From Apostichopus japonicus (taxonomy: Eukaryota; Echinodermata; Holothuroidea; Aspidochirotida; Stichopodidae), in contig NC_092564.1 of NCBI RefSeq assembly GCF_037975245.1, forward strand, positions 25,597,484-25,661,483: 64,000 bases of DNA. Reading direction: 5' to 3'. Below the pieces are notes generated by a model. The model did not search any database and was not told where the DNA came from. It saw only the letters and a program-made list of their open reading frames with translations. The translations under genes and the position numbers were made by a program. Positions 26,105-38,799 of this stretch are shown in pieces; position 1 is the first letter of the stretch, and each line of letters opens with the position of its first letter.

Positions 26105-29100
26105 CTCATATATATATATTAATGAATAGGTTGCATGTGGTTTGACAGATATAAAATGAATTACTGAAGATCAACACACCAGAAAAATTCCACTCACAAC
26201 TGGTTTCATCCTCATCAGGCAACACATTAATTTCTTAAATATGGCTTGGCTTGCCTGCAAAAGTGGTTATTCAGTGTATATTGTCAGATATATCATAAAG
26301 CAAAGAGCCAAACTTAACAAGTTGACATTTTCCTAACATTTTGTATACTTACAAAGTATTGATTTTCTTTATCATGTGCACTGTAGGTGTTTCCTCTGTC
26401 CTGCGCTTTATTTCCAGTTTTACGTCAACCATTGTGCTACGAAAAGAAGTGGAAAAGGTACAACATTATAGTAAAACTACAAGTAGAGGACCCTAATATG
26501 CCATTATATCATCACAGAGTTGTACATTGCAATGACTGCAAATAGCCAATTAAAAATATTCCTTTATCAGTTAACATCTATTAGTAGTGTTAATCATGTA
26601 CCAAGCATGTTGGAATAACATGTATTGCTATCTCATCTTCTAGTCACTGAAGAAAACAACAGCTAAACATGTTTTCTGAATACTGATACAGCATGAAGAA
26701 CATTGATCAACGGAAAATAGGAGACGGGTTTATACCTCTCGGTGAAGTCATTATGGCCCAGTTTCTTCCCCAAAATTAATTTCCATCAATTAACTTGTCA
26801 AGTTTCATTTAAGTGTGGAAATATTTGCTTAGCTGTTCAAGTACTTTGCATTCTATCCTTCAAAAATACTTTGCTTGATTATTTATCTTCCTGTGTTGAT
26901 AAAAGGCTAACAGAGTGGACCACACAGAGAAACAAACACATCATCAATTAAAAAAAGTGTGACCATTAAAAATACTTGTTGCTAGATACTTAATGGTCCA
27001 CCAGATTTCATTGCTTCATAATTTCATATGACCAGTTTAATTAAATATGCTATCATGATACAGCTATCCCCTACTAGTGCAGAAAAATGACATCTATATA
27101 ATATCACCTTTTATCACCTAAATAGCTCTCTAAAATGTTTAAGGAAAATTAATGAAAGCAGCGTTTAGCCACTGGAGTAAATTCATCTGACTGTGTGACA
27201 ATGCTTACTTGTAAGTTTCAGCTATTTCAAAGATAATTTGTCTGCATATGTGAAGAAAAAACTGTGGGTTAAGTTCATCTAGGATAGCCACCAGCATGTC
27301 AATCCGCCTCTTGTGCATCTTAGATCTTCTGTCATAGTCCATCTCAAATTGAGACAACAACTTAAACAGCTGGCTGTGATCCTTATAGTAGTAATAACAA
27401 AAGAAAATAATAATAATAATTAACAGTTCTTATATAGCGCAACTTACAATAAAGTCTCGCCGTGTTGTACTTAACCCTGGTCATTGGTAACTTGTCATAC
27501 CTACACACCAAAGTGTGCACAATTCAAACAATCTCGCCTGGGCACCACAGTGCAGCACAGCCAGGTGTCCCCTGTGGACTTCCCATAGGTTGCAGCCACA
27601 AACCGGCGCACGCAAAATATTTACAAGTCACCTCCCAAGTCCCCATTTATACACCTGGGTGAAGAGACGCCTTGCCCAAGGACACAACGCAGTGATCTGG
27701 CCAGGGCTCAAGCCTGAAATCCTTAGATCACAAGTCCACTGCCTTAACCACTTGACCACAACGCCCCCCCAAAGAGGACAAAATACGTTAGCCATTTTGT
27801 TGGGAATGGAATTATCTGTTACAGCTCACACAACCAATATGGTTTCTATCCAACAAAACTTTGCCGACAGCATTTAAAGTTGGCAGGGATGATCCTACTA
27901 TAGCAATCATAGCAGAAGAGGATTACCACATTGGCCACTTTGTTGGAAATGGAATTATCTAATACAGTGTTAAAAGAAATATTTTTCTATCAATCAATTT
28001 GGTTATACGATTTGAATAACTAAAATTGTTATAATGATATTGTCAGTATCAATAATACCAATCAATCAATCAATTAAGAAGGGGAGAGTGTGAGGAAGAG
28101 AGGTGAGGGCTGGAGGATGAGGGAAGGAAGGAGGATGGATATAGTACTCACTACTCGCTTCAGTTATCCAAGAGAAATATTTGCTTACGGTCAACAGTCC
28201 AAATTTTTTCAACTCAGGTGAGAAGCTCGGGGAAAACAACTACCCCTCCCCATCAATTTGATTTTAAGTAAGATATATTGCAAGGTGATAACAGGAGGAG
28301 TAAAACACATCCTCTGACAACAGAGAAAGATGTCACAGCCTGTTCATCATCATCACTGTATGCATCTGATGATGATATGCAGATATGATACACTCTGTTG
28401 CTGTGGCTTACCTGCACTATCTCTATATGATCAGACACATGACCATCAAACACATAGTAACATTTACTCTCAGATACAAACTGCTGACCAGCCAGAAAGA
28501 GACGCCGAGCCTGAAATTAAACAAGAGCACCATATAAATAATAACAAGAGCACCATATAAATAATAACAAGAGCACCAAATAAATAATATAAAAAATATA
28601 TATAAATCATAAAAAAATTACACTCTCTGTTCAAAAAGTCTAACACTCTCTGTTCAAAAAGTCTAACACTCTCTGTTCAAAAAGTCTAACAGCTATCCAA
28701 ATTTTAAACTCCAGTTAATGAAAAGAACGAGAGAGATATTCGAAAAAGGACTAAGTATGAGGTTTCAAAAAGCTCCTGTGAAATTGCACACTTATTAAAA
28801 TTAATAAATATATAAATATTAGGCTTAATTAAAGTAGAGAACATATTTACTGAAGAGACAGGTGACTGAAAAAAATAAAAAAAATTAAAGACTCAACTTT
28901 CATTATTTCCTTATATGGTTCTCTTTTATTTATTGATTTATTGATTTTTATCTGTTAATCAATTAGTACAAGTTGACAATATCACTTAAATTTGATAATT
29001 GCTAAGTTATCAAATGCAAAAAATTATAAATGAATAAGGAAGTAACTGTACTAGAGGACACAGCTACAGCACTTGTAACTCATCATAGGTAATTCCTCAA

Positions 29101-32100
29101 GACAAACTTGCATAGAAATTGGACATGCTGACTATCAAATGTTGCAGGTCAGAACTTTTTCAGCCACGGTTTCATACCTCCGTTTGAGAAATGAAAATAT
29201 CTAGTTAAGTTTACAAGATAACAGATTCCATCACACAACTACAAATAGAAACCATGTTATCTTACAAACTGTTGGAATTGTGTAGTTGTTCATGAGCTAA
29301 GTTAAAACAAAGTTTATCGCAGTTTTTGTGAGGGAAAAGTCATTATGGCTTTGAATGAAATAAAGCACTAGCTAATCATGAGTGACTCTTGGAGGAAATG
29401 GATTCTATTCACTTTTCTTTAGATTATGAAAAATATCAGCGGCTACTTGAGAAACCGTCCGTCCCTGTTCTACATGTAAAACCTAAGGGTATCTTAGCTA
29501 AAGTTTGAATCACAAGAAAATAAAAGAAGAATATTAAAAGTGTGAAAACGTAAATATTATTCTATTATTTTGTAGAATTCAGACATGAAATATATTGCAT
29601 ATAAACAATTATGAGTTATAGATGCTCATACAAACCTCTTCAAAGCTGGTTACTTTCACATCTGGAACTTTATCTTCCCAAGCAGCGAGTTCCAAGGTTT
29701 CAAATTTCTCCGGTACTTTGTAATCTTCACTATTTTCCTCTTCACTTTCTGCCTCCTCGGCTTCGTTGTTCTCAATCTCCTGGAAAGGATGAGAGGGCTT
29801 CTCACTAAAGTAAAAATACAAGACAACTTTATGTGAGATATCATTTCAACGGATGTTTCCTTATGCTTATTTGATCATTTATCATTCGATGGTTTCCTTA
29901 AACTGTGTGCAGTATTGTCAAAGAGAACCGCATACTCAAAGAAAACAAATAATGAGATATATATAATATATATGATTTTTTATATAGCGCTTTATACCGG
30001 CAATAGGTCTCAAAGCACTTTACAGACGTTATATTACCCCTGGTCAATGATAACCTTGTCCCAGAGACAACCCCTCCAGGCAGCTGCAGCTATATACTGC
30101 ACTCAATGAAAATTAACCTAACAGGTACCCATTTAACCCCTGGGTGGAGAGAGGCAAGTGAGATAAAGCATCTTGCCCAAGGACACAACATAATGAACTA
30201 GGCAGGAATCGAACCAGCAATCCTTGGATCACGAGTCCGACGCCTTAGCAAATTGGCCACCACACTCTCACAGATATGATCACAACTGGCCACTAGTTAG
30301 TGCGCTACATGTTGTAAGCTTTAATCAAACCTGAATTTCCTTCACCATGAGTGTTCCTGTGACAGGTCACAGGGCTATCCAATCTGTAGAAGCACTACAG
30401 AACTCATGTAATACAGATGCATGCACTTGCCCATATGCACCAATCAACATCTATATACAAAAACACATTTAGGGTGAAATAATTCAACAAAAAACTGGTC
30501 TGAATGAAATGAATGTGAATGTGTTCTCTAAAGAGCCTTGTTACATGGAAATTAATGACAAGATGTTTGAACTACTGAATAAAACCTACCCAGAGAATGT
30601 CAGTAATGCTATGCAGTACTTTAACCAACATCTTGCAATATCAGCTTTTCTATGTTGTATTTCTTCAATGTCGCCTTCTACCTGATCACCTGTGACCTCC
30701 AAAGCCTCGGGGTGTTTCAGAAGTATCTCCTGAAAGACGCAAGAGGCGCTGGCTGTCGACAAGGAGGAGACAAAGAAGCTAAGACACACAAAAGTGCAAT
30801 CTTACTTGTACAGTAATTTCAGTAGAGGTGAAAATTTAAATTTCTGTGAGTGAGTTTCCATCACTTCATGCAAACACACGTCAACTGTTACTTCATCAAA
30901 ACGATGATTGTAGTCGAGCCTAATAAAACATCTCCTTTTGAAAAGGTGATCTGCATATCAAACTTTTATGTTAACGAACTTAACGGTAAATGAAGCAATC
31001 TGTTGATTCATGACACTGGTTATGTTGCTTCATGTCCTGAAGTCCTCCAACCATGAAATTAATTACATTTAGTGAAAGAGACATTTGTGAAACTATCAAT
31101 AATGTCATTTGTTGGCTTTATTATGAGAAACAATTTTTGTATTATATTCTATTGTGCTAAAAAACTAATATTTCGGTTCACCTACAAGACTATGGCTTGA
31201 ATCTAATCAAAGGTTTCTATGATATTACTATAACTGTTGTTTGAGAATATATTTATTGTTACAAGTTAACTGCTGAACTAATCAATAGATATATCAAAAG
31301 ATAACTTGCATCATTCTCACCTAGACAGTTCCTCGCCAGGGGGTAGTTATCTTCAGCTATGTAAAACTGTGACAATGTTGCAGAGTTTAATGCCCAGTCC
31401 ATGGAAGTGTACTGTTTACATTCCAACTGCCTCTTAAGAGTGATGTGGCAGAGCTTGGCAGACTAAAGAATGAGTCAGAAAAGATTTGTAGTAAACAAAG
31501 CAAATTCTGTGCTAATACAGATTAATCAAATGAAACTATTGTTGTTATCATTGCCAGAGTCAACAACACCACATTTATGGATAAACCTTTGGGTGAATGT
31601 TTAATGATGAATCTTTGGTGATAGTATAAACGATAATCTGTGTAAACAGTATAATCATAAACCTACACTACAGGCATGGATTTAACATGCAGTTTGACTA
31701 CTTGTCTAATACAAGCATGGATTAACCATGCAGTTTGACTACCTGTCTAATATAACTGCTAACGTAGATATCTATAAAGTAATTCAAAATAGCTCTGCAT
31801 TTACCATTCTCTTCATGCTCTTCAGAATGAATAAGAAGCAGTCTTTATTCGCTATACTATTTAAAAAAAAAACATATTTCTAGAAAAAACTTTTGCACAA
31901 ATTATTAAATTTGTACGGACACATCAACATACAGACCTACTACACTGAAATGCCTTACTTTAACTTTTTGATCTAACATTCCATAGACTTGAGCCAAGTA
32001 ATACAGCGTCAAGGTGTGAATATTCTGAAATGCCTCTTTCCGTTCATGATCTGACTTGTGGGAACTTTCATCTTGAAATAACCTGACAGAACAGAAAAGA

Positions 32101-35100
32101 CAAGGCAATAAAATTTCTTAGATATTCAAATTATGAAGGTAACATTTTGACATATTCTTTTCATCAATTGATTGAAAAATTTGGGATTTGGGACCCATGG
32201 TGCAGCCCAGGAGAATTAATGCTACAATACAGGCAGCTAGTTTTACAGTATCAAAGCTCATGTCCAAAAAATGATACTATCTCCAAACATTTGGTACCAT
32301 TCCCCCTCTCCCCACCCCTTCCTTTTTTATTTCAAATTTGTTTTGCCCCTGACTGTCTCTAAATAAAATAAGGACATTTTCTAAATCATATTTCTACTTT
32401 TCAATATTTCAAACTTAAAATTGCTATAGAATGGGAAAAACATCGATGAGATTCAAGCAGCACCCAGTTGGGACAATTTTCTTCTATACTGTAGTGTCAT
32501 GTCCTGCTTCAGAGCACTCGTATTGTCAGTACGAGCAGTATGAACATCATGTTTCTATCATGCAGATCAAGGTTAGGAACTGTTGGTACTGTCAATACCA
32601 GTGCTTTGAAGCATGATATGGGAGGACAGTTTAGATAGGTATTAGCATTAGGAAATTGTCCCAACTGGCTGGATAAATGTGATGAATATTCATAGATCAA
32701 CACAATTTAACACCTTATTATTACAGTAAGGCTTCATTTCCATGAACAAAAGAATTTACTTCCTGTGCAAATATGCTCACAAAACAAGAGCATTATCCTA
32801 TGGATATTTCCTAGTTAGGGTATGGATGATTGGGTGCGTTTAACATGCCATTAGTCATCTGTGCAAAATGTTGCCAATGTCATGCGAAACATTAAGAGCC
32901 CAACATGTAGGAACTAGTTTGCATGGAATTTCACAAAAATAATGTGCATATGAGAAGCTTATGGTCATATTGAATAACAGTTTTGTGATGCTATACCAGA
33001 ATTATTTTTCCTGATGCTAAATGTGCAAAAGTGTTCCTCAATTATTTCTCTGATATAACTTATGACCCTCCCAATTGCCCTTAACTTACTCATGTACTCC
33101 CCATGGCACCGCATCTACGTTATTCATAAAGTCTTTGTAAACGCTCTCTGCCTCCTGCAACAGAATATACAGACAAACACCCATTACTTAATTAAATTTT
33201 GTTCCTCCTTCCATAGAGAAAGCACTTAGCCAAACAACAAAGTGACAACCTCAAGATGAATGAAATGTATACAAGTAGCTCCTTCATCAACCAAACATAC
33301 TTACAGTTTGTATAAATATCAAAGTTATCAAATTTGTCCAAAGCAATTGCTCGTGTCTGTGAGTGCGACATAAAATCTCTGGGGTGCAAATAATCTGATA
33401 CATGCCTCAATGTTATTAGTCTGTTGCATAAGTTCAGAAAACAAGTTTCATATCCTAAAAACAAAATTCAGTTGACTTTTTCTAGAGGGCATTGACCTAT
33501 GCAAGGGAATTATCGAACTATAACATCTAGGGCAGGGGTGGGCAACCTACAGCCTGCAGGCCACATGCGGCCCGCCAGTGATTTTTTTGCGGCCGTGAGA
33601 TGTCTCAAGTAAAAGAACAAAAATCAATCTATTTTACATCATCACAAAAAACGAGCTAGCTGCTTAGAATTTATCGGCACTAATGATGCTGTCAGGTAGG
33701 CCTATTATCCCCATTAATTATCAATAATGAATACAGATTAAGTACACACACCTATTGCTTGAAAGTCCTCTGAATCAAAGGTTTGAAATCAACAGCAGGT
33801 TGTTGGTTAGGTGCAGCCCAGTCAATTTTTCACCCCTTATATCTGGCCCTCTCATTCAAAAAGGTTGCTCACCCCTGATCTAGGGCGTACTATATAGCAC
33901 TCTGATTCTGACAGAAGACTTAGCTAGGGCAAGCCAATTAATCTGTTAATTCCACATTCAGAGTTACAATACAAGAATCGATAAATAGTGCTTCTGAGAA
34001 GCATACCATCAGACAACTATGTAAAAACTCATTCCTAACGTCAGGCCAACTTACTTTTACACATAAAATATTGAATACCGACAAATACTGAAAAGGGAGG
34101 TAATAGTTATGGTATCTTTTATATTGCAGTAGTGAGAAATGCATTTAACCATAGAGTCCTAACTTAGTGCCATTTTCTCTTCACCCTGGCCACATATCAT
34201 GATAAATAAACCATCATGGTCATAAGTGGTCAGTTTTTTAGTGAGACATTTTCAAGTTCATAACCTAGAGAACTATCAAGGCAAGAAAGGCAAATGACCA
34301 ACCAACCTTTAAGAACTCCAAAGACTTTTGTGTTTCTGACCTTTGACACCATAAAATACCAAGCTGAAAGAAAGGGAAATAATTTGTATATATATATCAG
34401 TCTCTGGTATCTAGCTGGGAGTTGTGTAATGGTATAAAAATCAATTGACTATAAAATAAATGGGCATAAAATTTCAAATTTCAAATTTGAACTTTGAACT
34501 CATTCCTAACTTTTCACTCACATACACAAATGCAAAGGACACCTTACATGAGACTTCACTGCTAATGCTGAGTGACTTGAATTGAGAATAATTACCAAAG
34601 CATCTCAGAGAGCTCATTGATAGCCATATACCATCCTGTGAACAACCTTCCTGTTATTACTTGTACAGATATAACTGATGATAGGCTAATATATGATTAC
34701 TGATACAAGGGGATTACTGGTACAAGGGGATTACGTATATTTCTCCCCATAGTATCACATGAAACTACAATTGAACGTAGGGAAGTTGATTGTAAGGAGT
34801 GTTGTTTTAATCAAAGTTCATTGTATATATGCATGCTTTTATACATACAGTATTAGTATTTTGATTTTCTCAAAAAGTGATTAAAGTCTTGCTATTAAAG
34901 AATATATCAATATTAAATAAGATACATAGAAATAGTTCTTATCTACTGTACTTTAGAACGTTTTCTTAGATTTTAGCATCAAATCATGATTGATTTGAAG
35001 GTAAAATGATAATCCTGATATGAAAGAAACAACAGTCTGGGATTTGTATAGGCTGTGTGTAGCGTACCTGGTTAAGGGTAGATATAGCTACTGCTGCGCA

Positions 35101-38100
35101 TCTGTGGTTGGACCGGTGGTCAATGAGTTTTTGGTTACACCTTACGAGGTGTTCCTCTCCACTGGATGTTTCTTCAGTCTCTATATAGTTGAGTCCCAGA
35201 TGATACTGTAAGCAGCAGGATAGCAGTATAAGATCTGTTAAAGTCATAAACATAAATCATATAAATCAAAGGGACCTGTGATGTGATGTTACGTAACTTT
35301 ATGTTAAAACGTTACGTGTACATGTTATTCGAATAGACCAATCAGAAGTGTTCAACCAGTGATATATAAGCAGTACACGAGGCGTGTGCCTCCACTTCAC
35401 TTTCCTACTTTATGTCTCTAAGTTGTGTTTCCGTTCTTGTTATATTTATGTTATTCCTTGTAAGTATATATACGTTGATGTCAGAGACTTGTCATGTTCT
35501 TATTTGATATATCCACCCAAGTCAGTAATATTACAGGACCAATGAGAGGTATCCTGGCAGACAACTACTTTAATGTCTACTTTATCTTATTACATTTCAA
35601 ATCTGGGATTTGGCAGAAGAATGATCACCTGTAGTGAAGAAACAACAAATTAGTCAGCAATAGTCTATTGTAGATACTGGGAGAAGAGTTTGCAACTTCC
35701 GGTATGAACATTTTGGCACTTTTAAGTATAATAAGATCGGTCAGCCCATTGAAAATTCAATACAACTGGACTGTAAATTACACAGAGTTCCTTAAAATTA
35801 AAACGTTTAAGGAACATTTATTAAAGTTTTTTCAATTCATAATTACTTAACTTTTAAAGTAACTCAGTTACAGCTTCAATCAATTCAGTGGAGGGGTCAT
35901 GATGCCTTACAACTTTCAAAGTCTTTTTCGTCATGCTTTGTTTTCTACTTGATGCATGCTCTTCGTTTGCTCTGCTCATACAGAACCTTGTTCACATTGC
36001 TGGCCTTCGAAACACTAAAGGTCTTCCTTTGGTCTTATTTTTAGTTTATTTTTTAATTTCATTTCCAAAAGTATGTTGTGCAATATGGAGATTCTGGAAA
36101 GTACTTCCATCAACCACCATTAGTAGAAAACAATGCCAAAATAGTACATAATGTTGCCAAACATTGTTGACTATTTAGGCATGTTGTTCAAGCAGTGTGC
36201 AGTATTTACACTAATACTGTACCTTCACATGAATGATCTTCTATCGAATGCTCAATTTTATTCTTCAAGCCTTGCAGCAATTCCCTGGCTTTGTACTTTG
36301 ATCTGAAAGGCTCAGTTTCTGGATCAGATTTCGATGTCTGAAAAATAAAGAGAAAATTCCTGAATAGCCAGGTGATGAAAAGAAACTGAGCTTTTTTAGG
36401 GGAAGGAATTATTTTGTTAATACTGTTACGCCCTGGGGTGTTAGAGATGTGTGTACCCCGTATTTCGAACATGCCCAGGGCTACTCAATATGTTTCCCCG
36501 AGGTTTAAGAATAATTTACCATGGGATATGTTGCCCATTCACTCACCATTCCACTTGCTTTTGTTTTATTATGCAGGTCTCCCTAGATCTCCCCGTCGTC
36601 TGCCATCACCAGCATTCCAGGCATTCGCTCTTTTGCATCCCGGGTTGTTCTGTTTAGCGTTTATCTATTTACTATCACTTGCTCTCTATACCTTGTTTAA
36701 TTATGACGGTGTTGATTGTTATGTATTTTGTGTTTTGGAGGACTGATTTATTTCGTTGAGGTTCAGGCAGAGAATTGGAGACCAGCGGTGAGCAGCACGG
36801 CTATTACAGTATAGTATTATTTTAAAGGCAAGGTTGTTTTATTTATTTTAGGGAGTGGGTCCGGGAGTGAGGGCTGACTACGGGGCGCCATTTCCTATTG
36901 TATTTTATAACTGACAACTTCCCGTCCTGGTTGGCTTCGTTGCATGTTAAAGACACCAGAGGTAGGGTCAAAATTAGGGCCCTCCCCGGAGGTGTTGTAG
37001 AAGTTAATCGGGCGGGACCACTATGAGCAGTATTTGTTCAGTCTGCCGTTGGCGCCCTGTGTCGGGTATTCACTCTTGTGATTCTCAAGAGCCATGCTGC
37101 CCACACCCTGGTACAGTACGTAGTTTATTTGTTAATTAGTTAAATTGAATCTCTGTACGTTTTGTGTATGGCAGACAGACACTGACTTATTTTTGTCAAG
37201 TGTATGCTTTAAGTTAATTAATTTAATTGGTGAATGAGAATTACTTCTCTTAACTATATTCTTCTCTATTTTTGTGTATTGTTTCAAGCCCTGCTGGCAT
37301 TAGTCTTCGCCCCCCCCTCTCCCCAGCCTACACATCAGGTGGCCTCCAGCTGCCTGATAACCCACGCTACCGCTTGGCCGGGGTACAGGGGCGTTACAAT
37401 ACTGCACACATTGCTTCATCCCCATATATATTCTAATGGTTAACCCAAGTCTTGCTAAACCCTAAATACCTCACAGGTTTGCATATGGGAGGAATTTGTA
37501 AGATTCATTATGTAACAACATCTGTACCTTTCCCACTAGGTACTTCTACACCTCCTGAATTTTACACACAGCTATGCATGTTTTCTCAATGTGTGGTAAT
37601 GTAAGGTTCAGGAGTAAACTGCAAAAGTGTACATGGGCCTTACCTCGGTGGTTATTTTGAATTTTGAAAATTTGCTAACTTTGGGTGTATTCAATTAGTT
37701 TTATGTGTGAACATGTAAACATTGTTACTGTAGCTTGACATTGATGAGCTGAAGTCATTCGAAGGTATTGCACATTGCAATATGACACCATGCAAGGATG
37801 TGCTCAGGAATATTTGACTGAGTGCCTGGAAGACTTGTGTGGTAATGTGTTCCATGTCCTTTTTTTTTTGTGGAAATTTTTGCAAATGAAGTAACATTTT
37901 CCTACTATTCTGGAGCTAACTTCTGTGCCATGTATTCACCCATATTTTGGTAATGGTAAAATCTGTTAAACTAATCATCAAAAATAGTGCCGGGAGGTAA
38001 TGCTGTTTAAGCTGGGCTGCATTCTGAACTGCCGAGCGCGGCCGCCCAGCGTAAGCACCTCCCTGACCATGTATGAAACTATCAGAAACAACAGTATTGC

Positions 38101-38292
38101 CTAGTAACACCAAACTTAGCGCCAATGAAAAATCGTGAAAATGGTACCAACACTGGAGCCAAGGTGGGAATATCAAGAACGTTCAAGAAGTAGTAACGAC
38201 GTCTCTCATTGATAATCTCTTGAGCTTACCTCCTCAGTAAGTTTTCTGAATTCCCCATACGACCTAACGTCTTCGTCTGAAAGCCAATCCAT
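22455..38292 (-). CDS. KIFBP: KIF-binding protein (17 exons, complete)
   Basis: Exons (minus): 38230-38292, 36223-36337, 35068-35234, 34307-34363, 33090-33154, 31959-32082, 31321-31462, 30590-30752, 29636-29804, 28412-28510, 27209-27381, 26353-26436, 25912-25949, 24960-25053, 23202-23258, 22662-22728, 22455-22535. Sum 1758 nt, 585 aa (human 621). Every junction keeps phase. Diagnostic stretches: FRSKYKARELL, YHLGLNYIETEE, SGEEHLVRC, LYYLAQVYGMLDQ, ITLKRQLE, NSATLSQFYIAEDN, ARCWLKYC, DHIEIVQDHSQLFKLL, RRSKMHKRRIDML, ELNPQFFL, MIKKINTL, DSLRDPQGVMPDE, EHYKAVVDYCKKYP. It is an all-helical TPR-like protein that binds kinesin motor domains and blocks microtubule binding; loss of human KIFBP causes Goldberg-Shprintzen syndrome. 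An acidic, disordered segment lies at residues about 305-325. Exon 3 uses the AG at 35235-35236, not the one 38 nt downstream, since only that fits phase. Introns 1, 2, 4, 8, 10 and 14 hold mobile elements or tandem repeats listed separately. Confidence 0.95.
22847..22990. repeat. Minisatellite, about 30 bp unit, five copies
   Basis: Repeats of CCACCAACCCAGCCTTGTAT followed by CATATAAT or similar, in KIFBP intron 15. Confidence 0.85.
23530..24959. repeat. 84 bp tandem array made from the 3' end of KIFBP exon 14
   Basis: About 17 copies directly 3' (in gene sense) of the real exon 14 end. On the minus strand each unit contains a near-copy of the codons for RPTLIANFYIGRL, a copy of the donor CT|GTGAGTCAGG, and about 40 bp of intron. 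Copies 6-11 and 12-17 share the same order of private variants (a missing CAC, a short AAGTAAACC unit), so a six-unit block was itself duplicated. Confidence 0.95.
26050..26120. repeat. (AT)n microsatellite
   Basis: More than 50 bp of uninterrupted alternating AT followed by an imperfect AT tract, in KIFBP intron 12. Confidence 0.95.
27422..27775 (-). mobile_element. tRNA-derived SINE in KIFBP intron 10
   Basis: On the minus strand the head has A box TGGTCAAGTGG and a worn B box (GGCTTGAGCCC). The body contains CTTGGGCAAGGCG and the 3' end is TATAAGAACTGTTAATTATT. It shares body motifs with the copy at 29970. Its T-rich tail ends about 40 bp before the exon 11 acceptor. Confidence 0.75.
28515..28695. 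repeat. Two short tandem repeats (24 bp x3 and 25 bp x3)
   Basis: ATAATAACAAGAGCACCA units at 28515-28590, then three exact copies of CACTCTCTGTTCAAAAAGTC plus TAA at 28622-28692. Both lie in KIFBP intron 9, close to the exon 10 acceptor. Confidence 0.9.
29970..30271 (-). mobile_element. tRNA-derived SINE in KIFBP intron 8
   Basis: On the minus strand, B box GGTTCGATTCC is perfect and the A box region (TGGCCAATTTG) is close to consensus. The body includes CTTGGGCAAGATG and ATATAGCGC near the 3' end, as in the SINE at 27422-27775, so both are one family. Confidence 0.8.
33533..33877. mobile_element. hAT-type MITE (345 bp) with exact 8 bp target duplication
   Basis: Ends are CAGGGGTGGGCAACCT and, inverted, CAGGGGTGAGCAACCTT. 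They are flanked by exact direct repeats ATCTAGGG (33525-33532 and 33878-33885). No transposase. It lies in KIFBP intron 4. Confidence 0.92.
35279..35627 (+). mobile_element. Solo LTR (349 bp) with CCAAT and TATA boxes
   Basis: Starts TGATGTG and ends ATGATCA (TGAT/ATCA inverted ends). It is flanked by the direct repeat CCTG (35275-35278, 35628-35631). Inside, ACCAATCAGA precedes GATATATAAG, as in a retroviral-type U3 promoter. No internal retroelement genes nearby. It lies in KIFBP intron 2. Confidence 0.72.
36424..37398. mobile_element. Solo LTR (975 bp)
   Basis: Starts TGTTACGCCC and ends GGGGCGTTACA, giving near-perfect inverted ends within TG...CA. It is flanked by direct repeat ATAC (36420-36423, 37399-37402); the shared context extends to AATACT. 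GC content is higher than the surroundings. It lies in KIFBP intron 1. Confidence 0.75.
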
Positions 38293-38400
38293 GTTTACCA
38301 GGCCGATTTATACTCTCAAAATGACATTACATGCAGATTCTGTTTAGAGTAGTAGCGCCACCTATGGTCCTTTTGGCGTTCCATAGATTTAGGGCTGAGG

Positions 38401-38437
38401 TTAGTTCCAAGGTGTTTCGACAACACAGCTAGTTGAC
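38401..38437 (-). repeat. Single inverted copy of the satellite core upstream of KIFBP
   Basis: On the minus strand it reads TCAACTAGCTGTGTTGTCGA followed by AACACCTTGGAACTAA, nearly identical to units of the 7.6 kb array that starts about 370 bp away in the opposite orientation. It is 109 bp upstream of the KIFBP ATG, in the promoter or 5'UTR. Confidence 0.85.
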
Positions 38438-38799
38438 CTCTAACGTCACTTCCGTTTAGAGTTCGCCGATCGTATTATGGAGTTTTGGGATGTGTTGGGG
38501 ATAGAGATGAAGTTGTTAGTTACTTTTAGAGCATTGTTAAATCGAAATGCATAAAATCAAGTCAAGAAATGATGGAAACGAAACACTGAGTTTGCGGTAC
38601 TAACTGTTTGCATCACTAAGGTAAGCGAAACCCTCAGATCTAGGCCCTAGGTAAAGTTGGTACACGAAACACTCAGTTTGCTGTAACAGGTGTTTGAATC
38701 ACTGTGTCTGTGATGCCGTAATTGAAACACCCTGCATGGCATTCCAAGTGTTTGAATCACTTTGTCCTGGTACAGTAAGTGAACCCTCAGAATGCAATA

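Noticed and set aside
26201-26220. Minus strand reads GCCTGATGAGGATGAAACCA, resembling a hammerhead ribozyme core (CTGATGA...GAAAC)
   Set aside because: Only four bases separate the two conserved boxes, too few for stem II; no matching stem I/III and cleavage site found. Probably a repeat-family end.
35840-36030. Minus-strand open segment in KIFBP intron 2 that looks protein-like (TKGRPLVFRRPAM, later HHDPSTELIEAVTELL)
   Set aside because: One stop inside, no homologue recognised, and the KIFBP frame joins exons 2 and 3 without it. Possibly a decayed mobile-element fragment.
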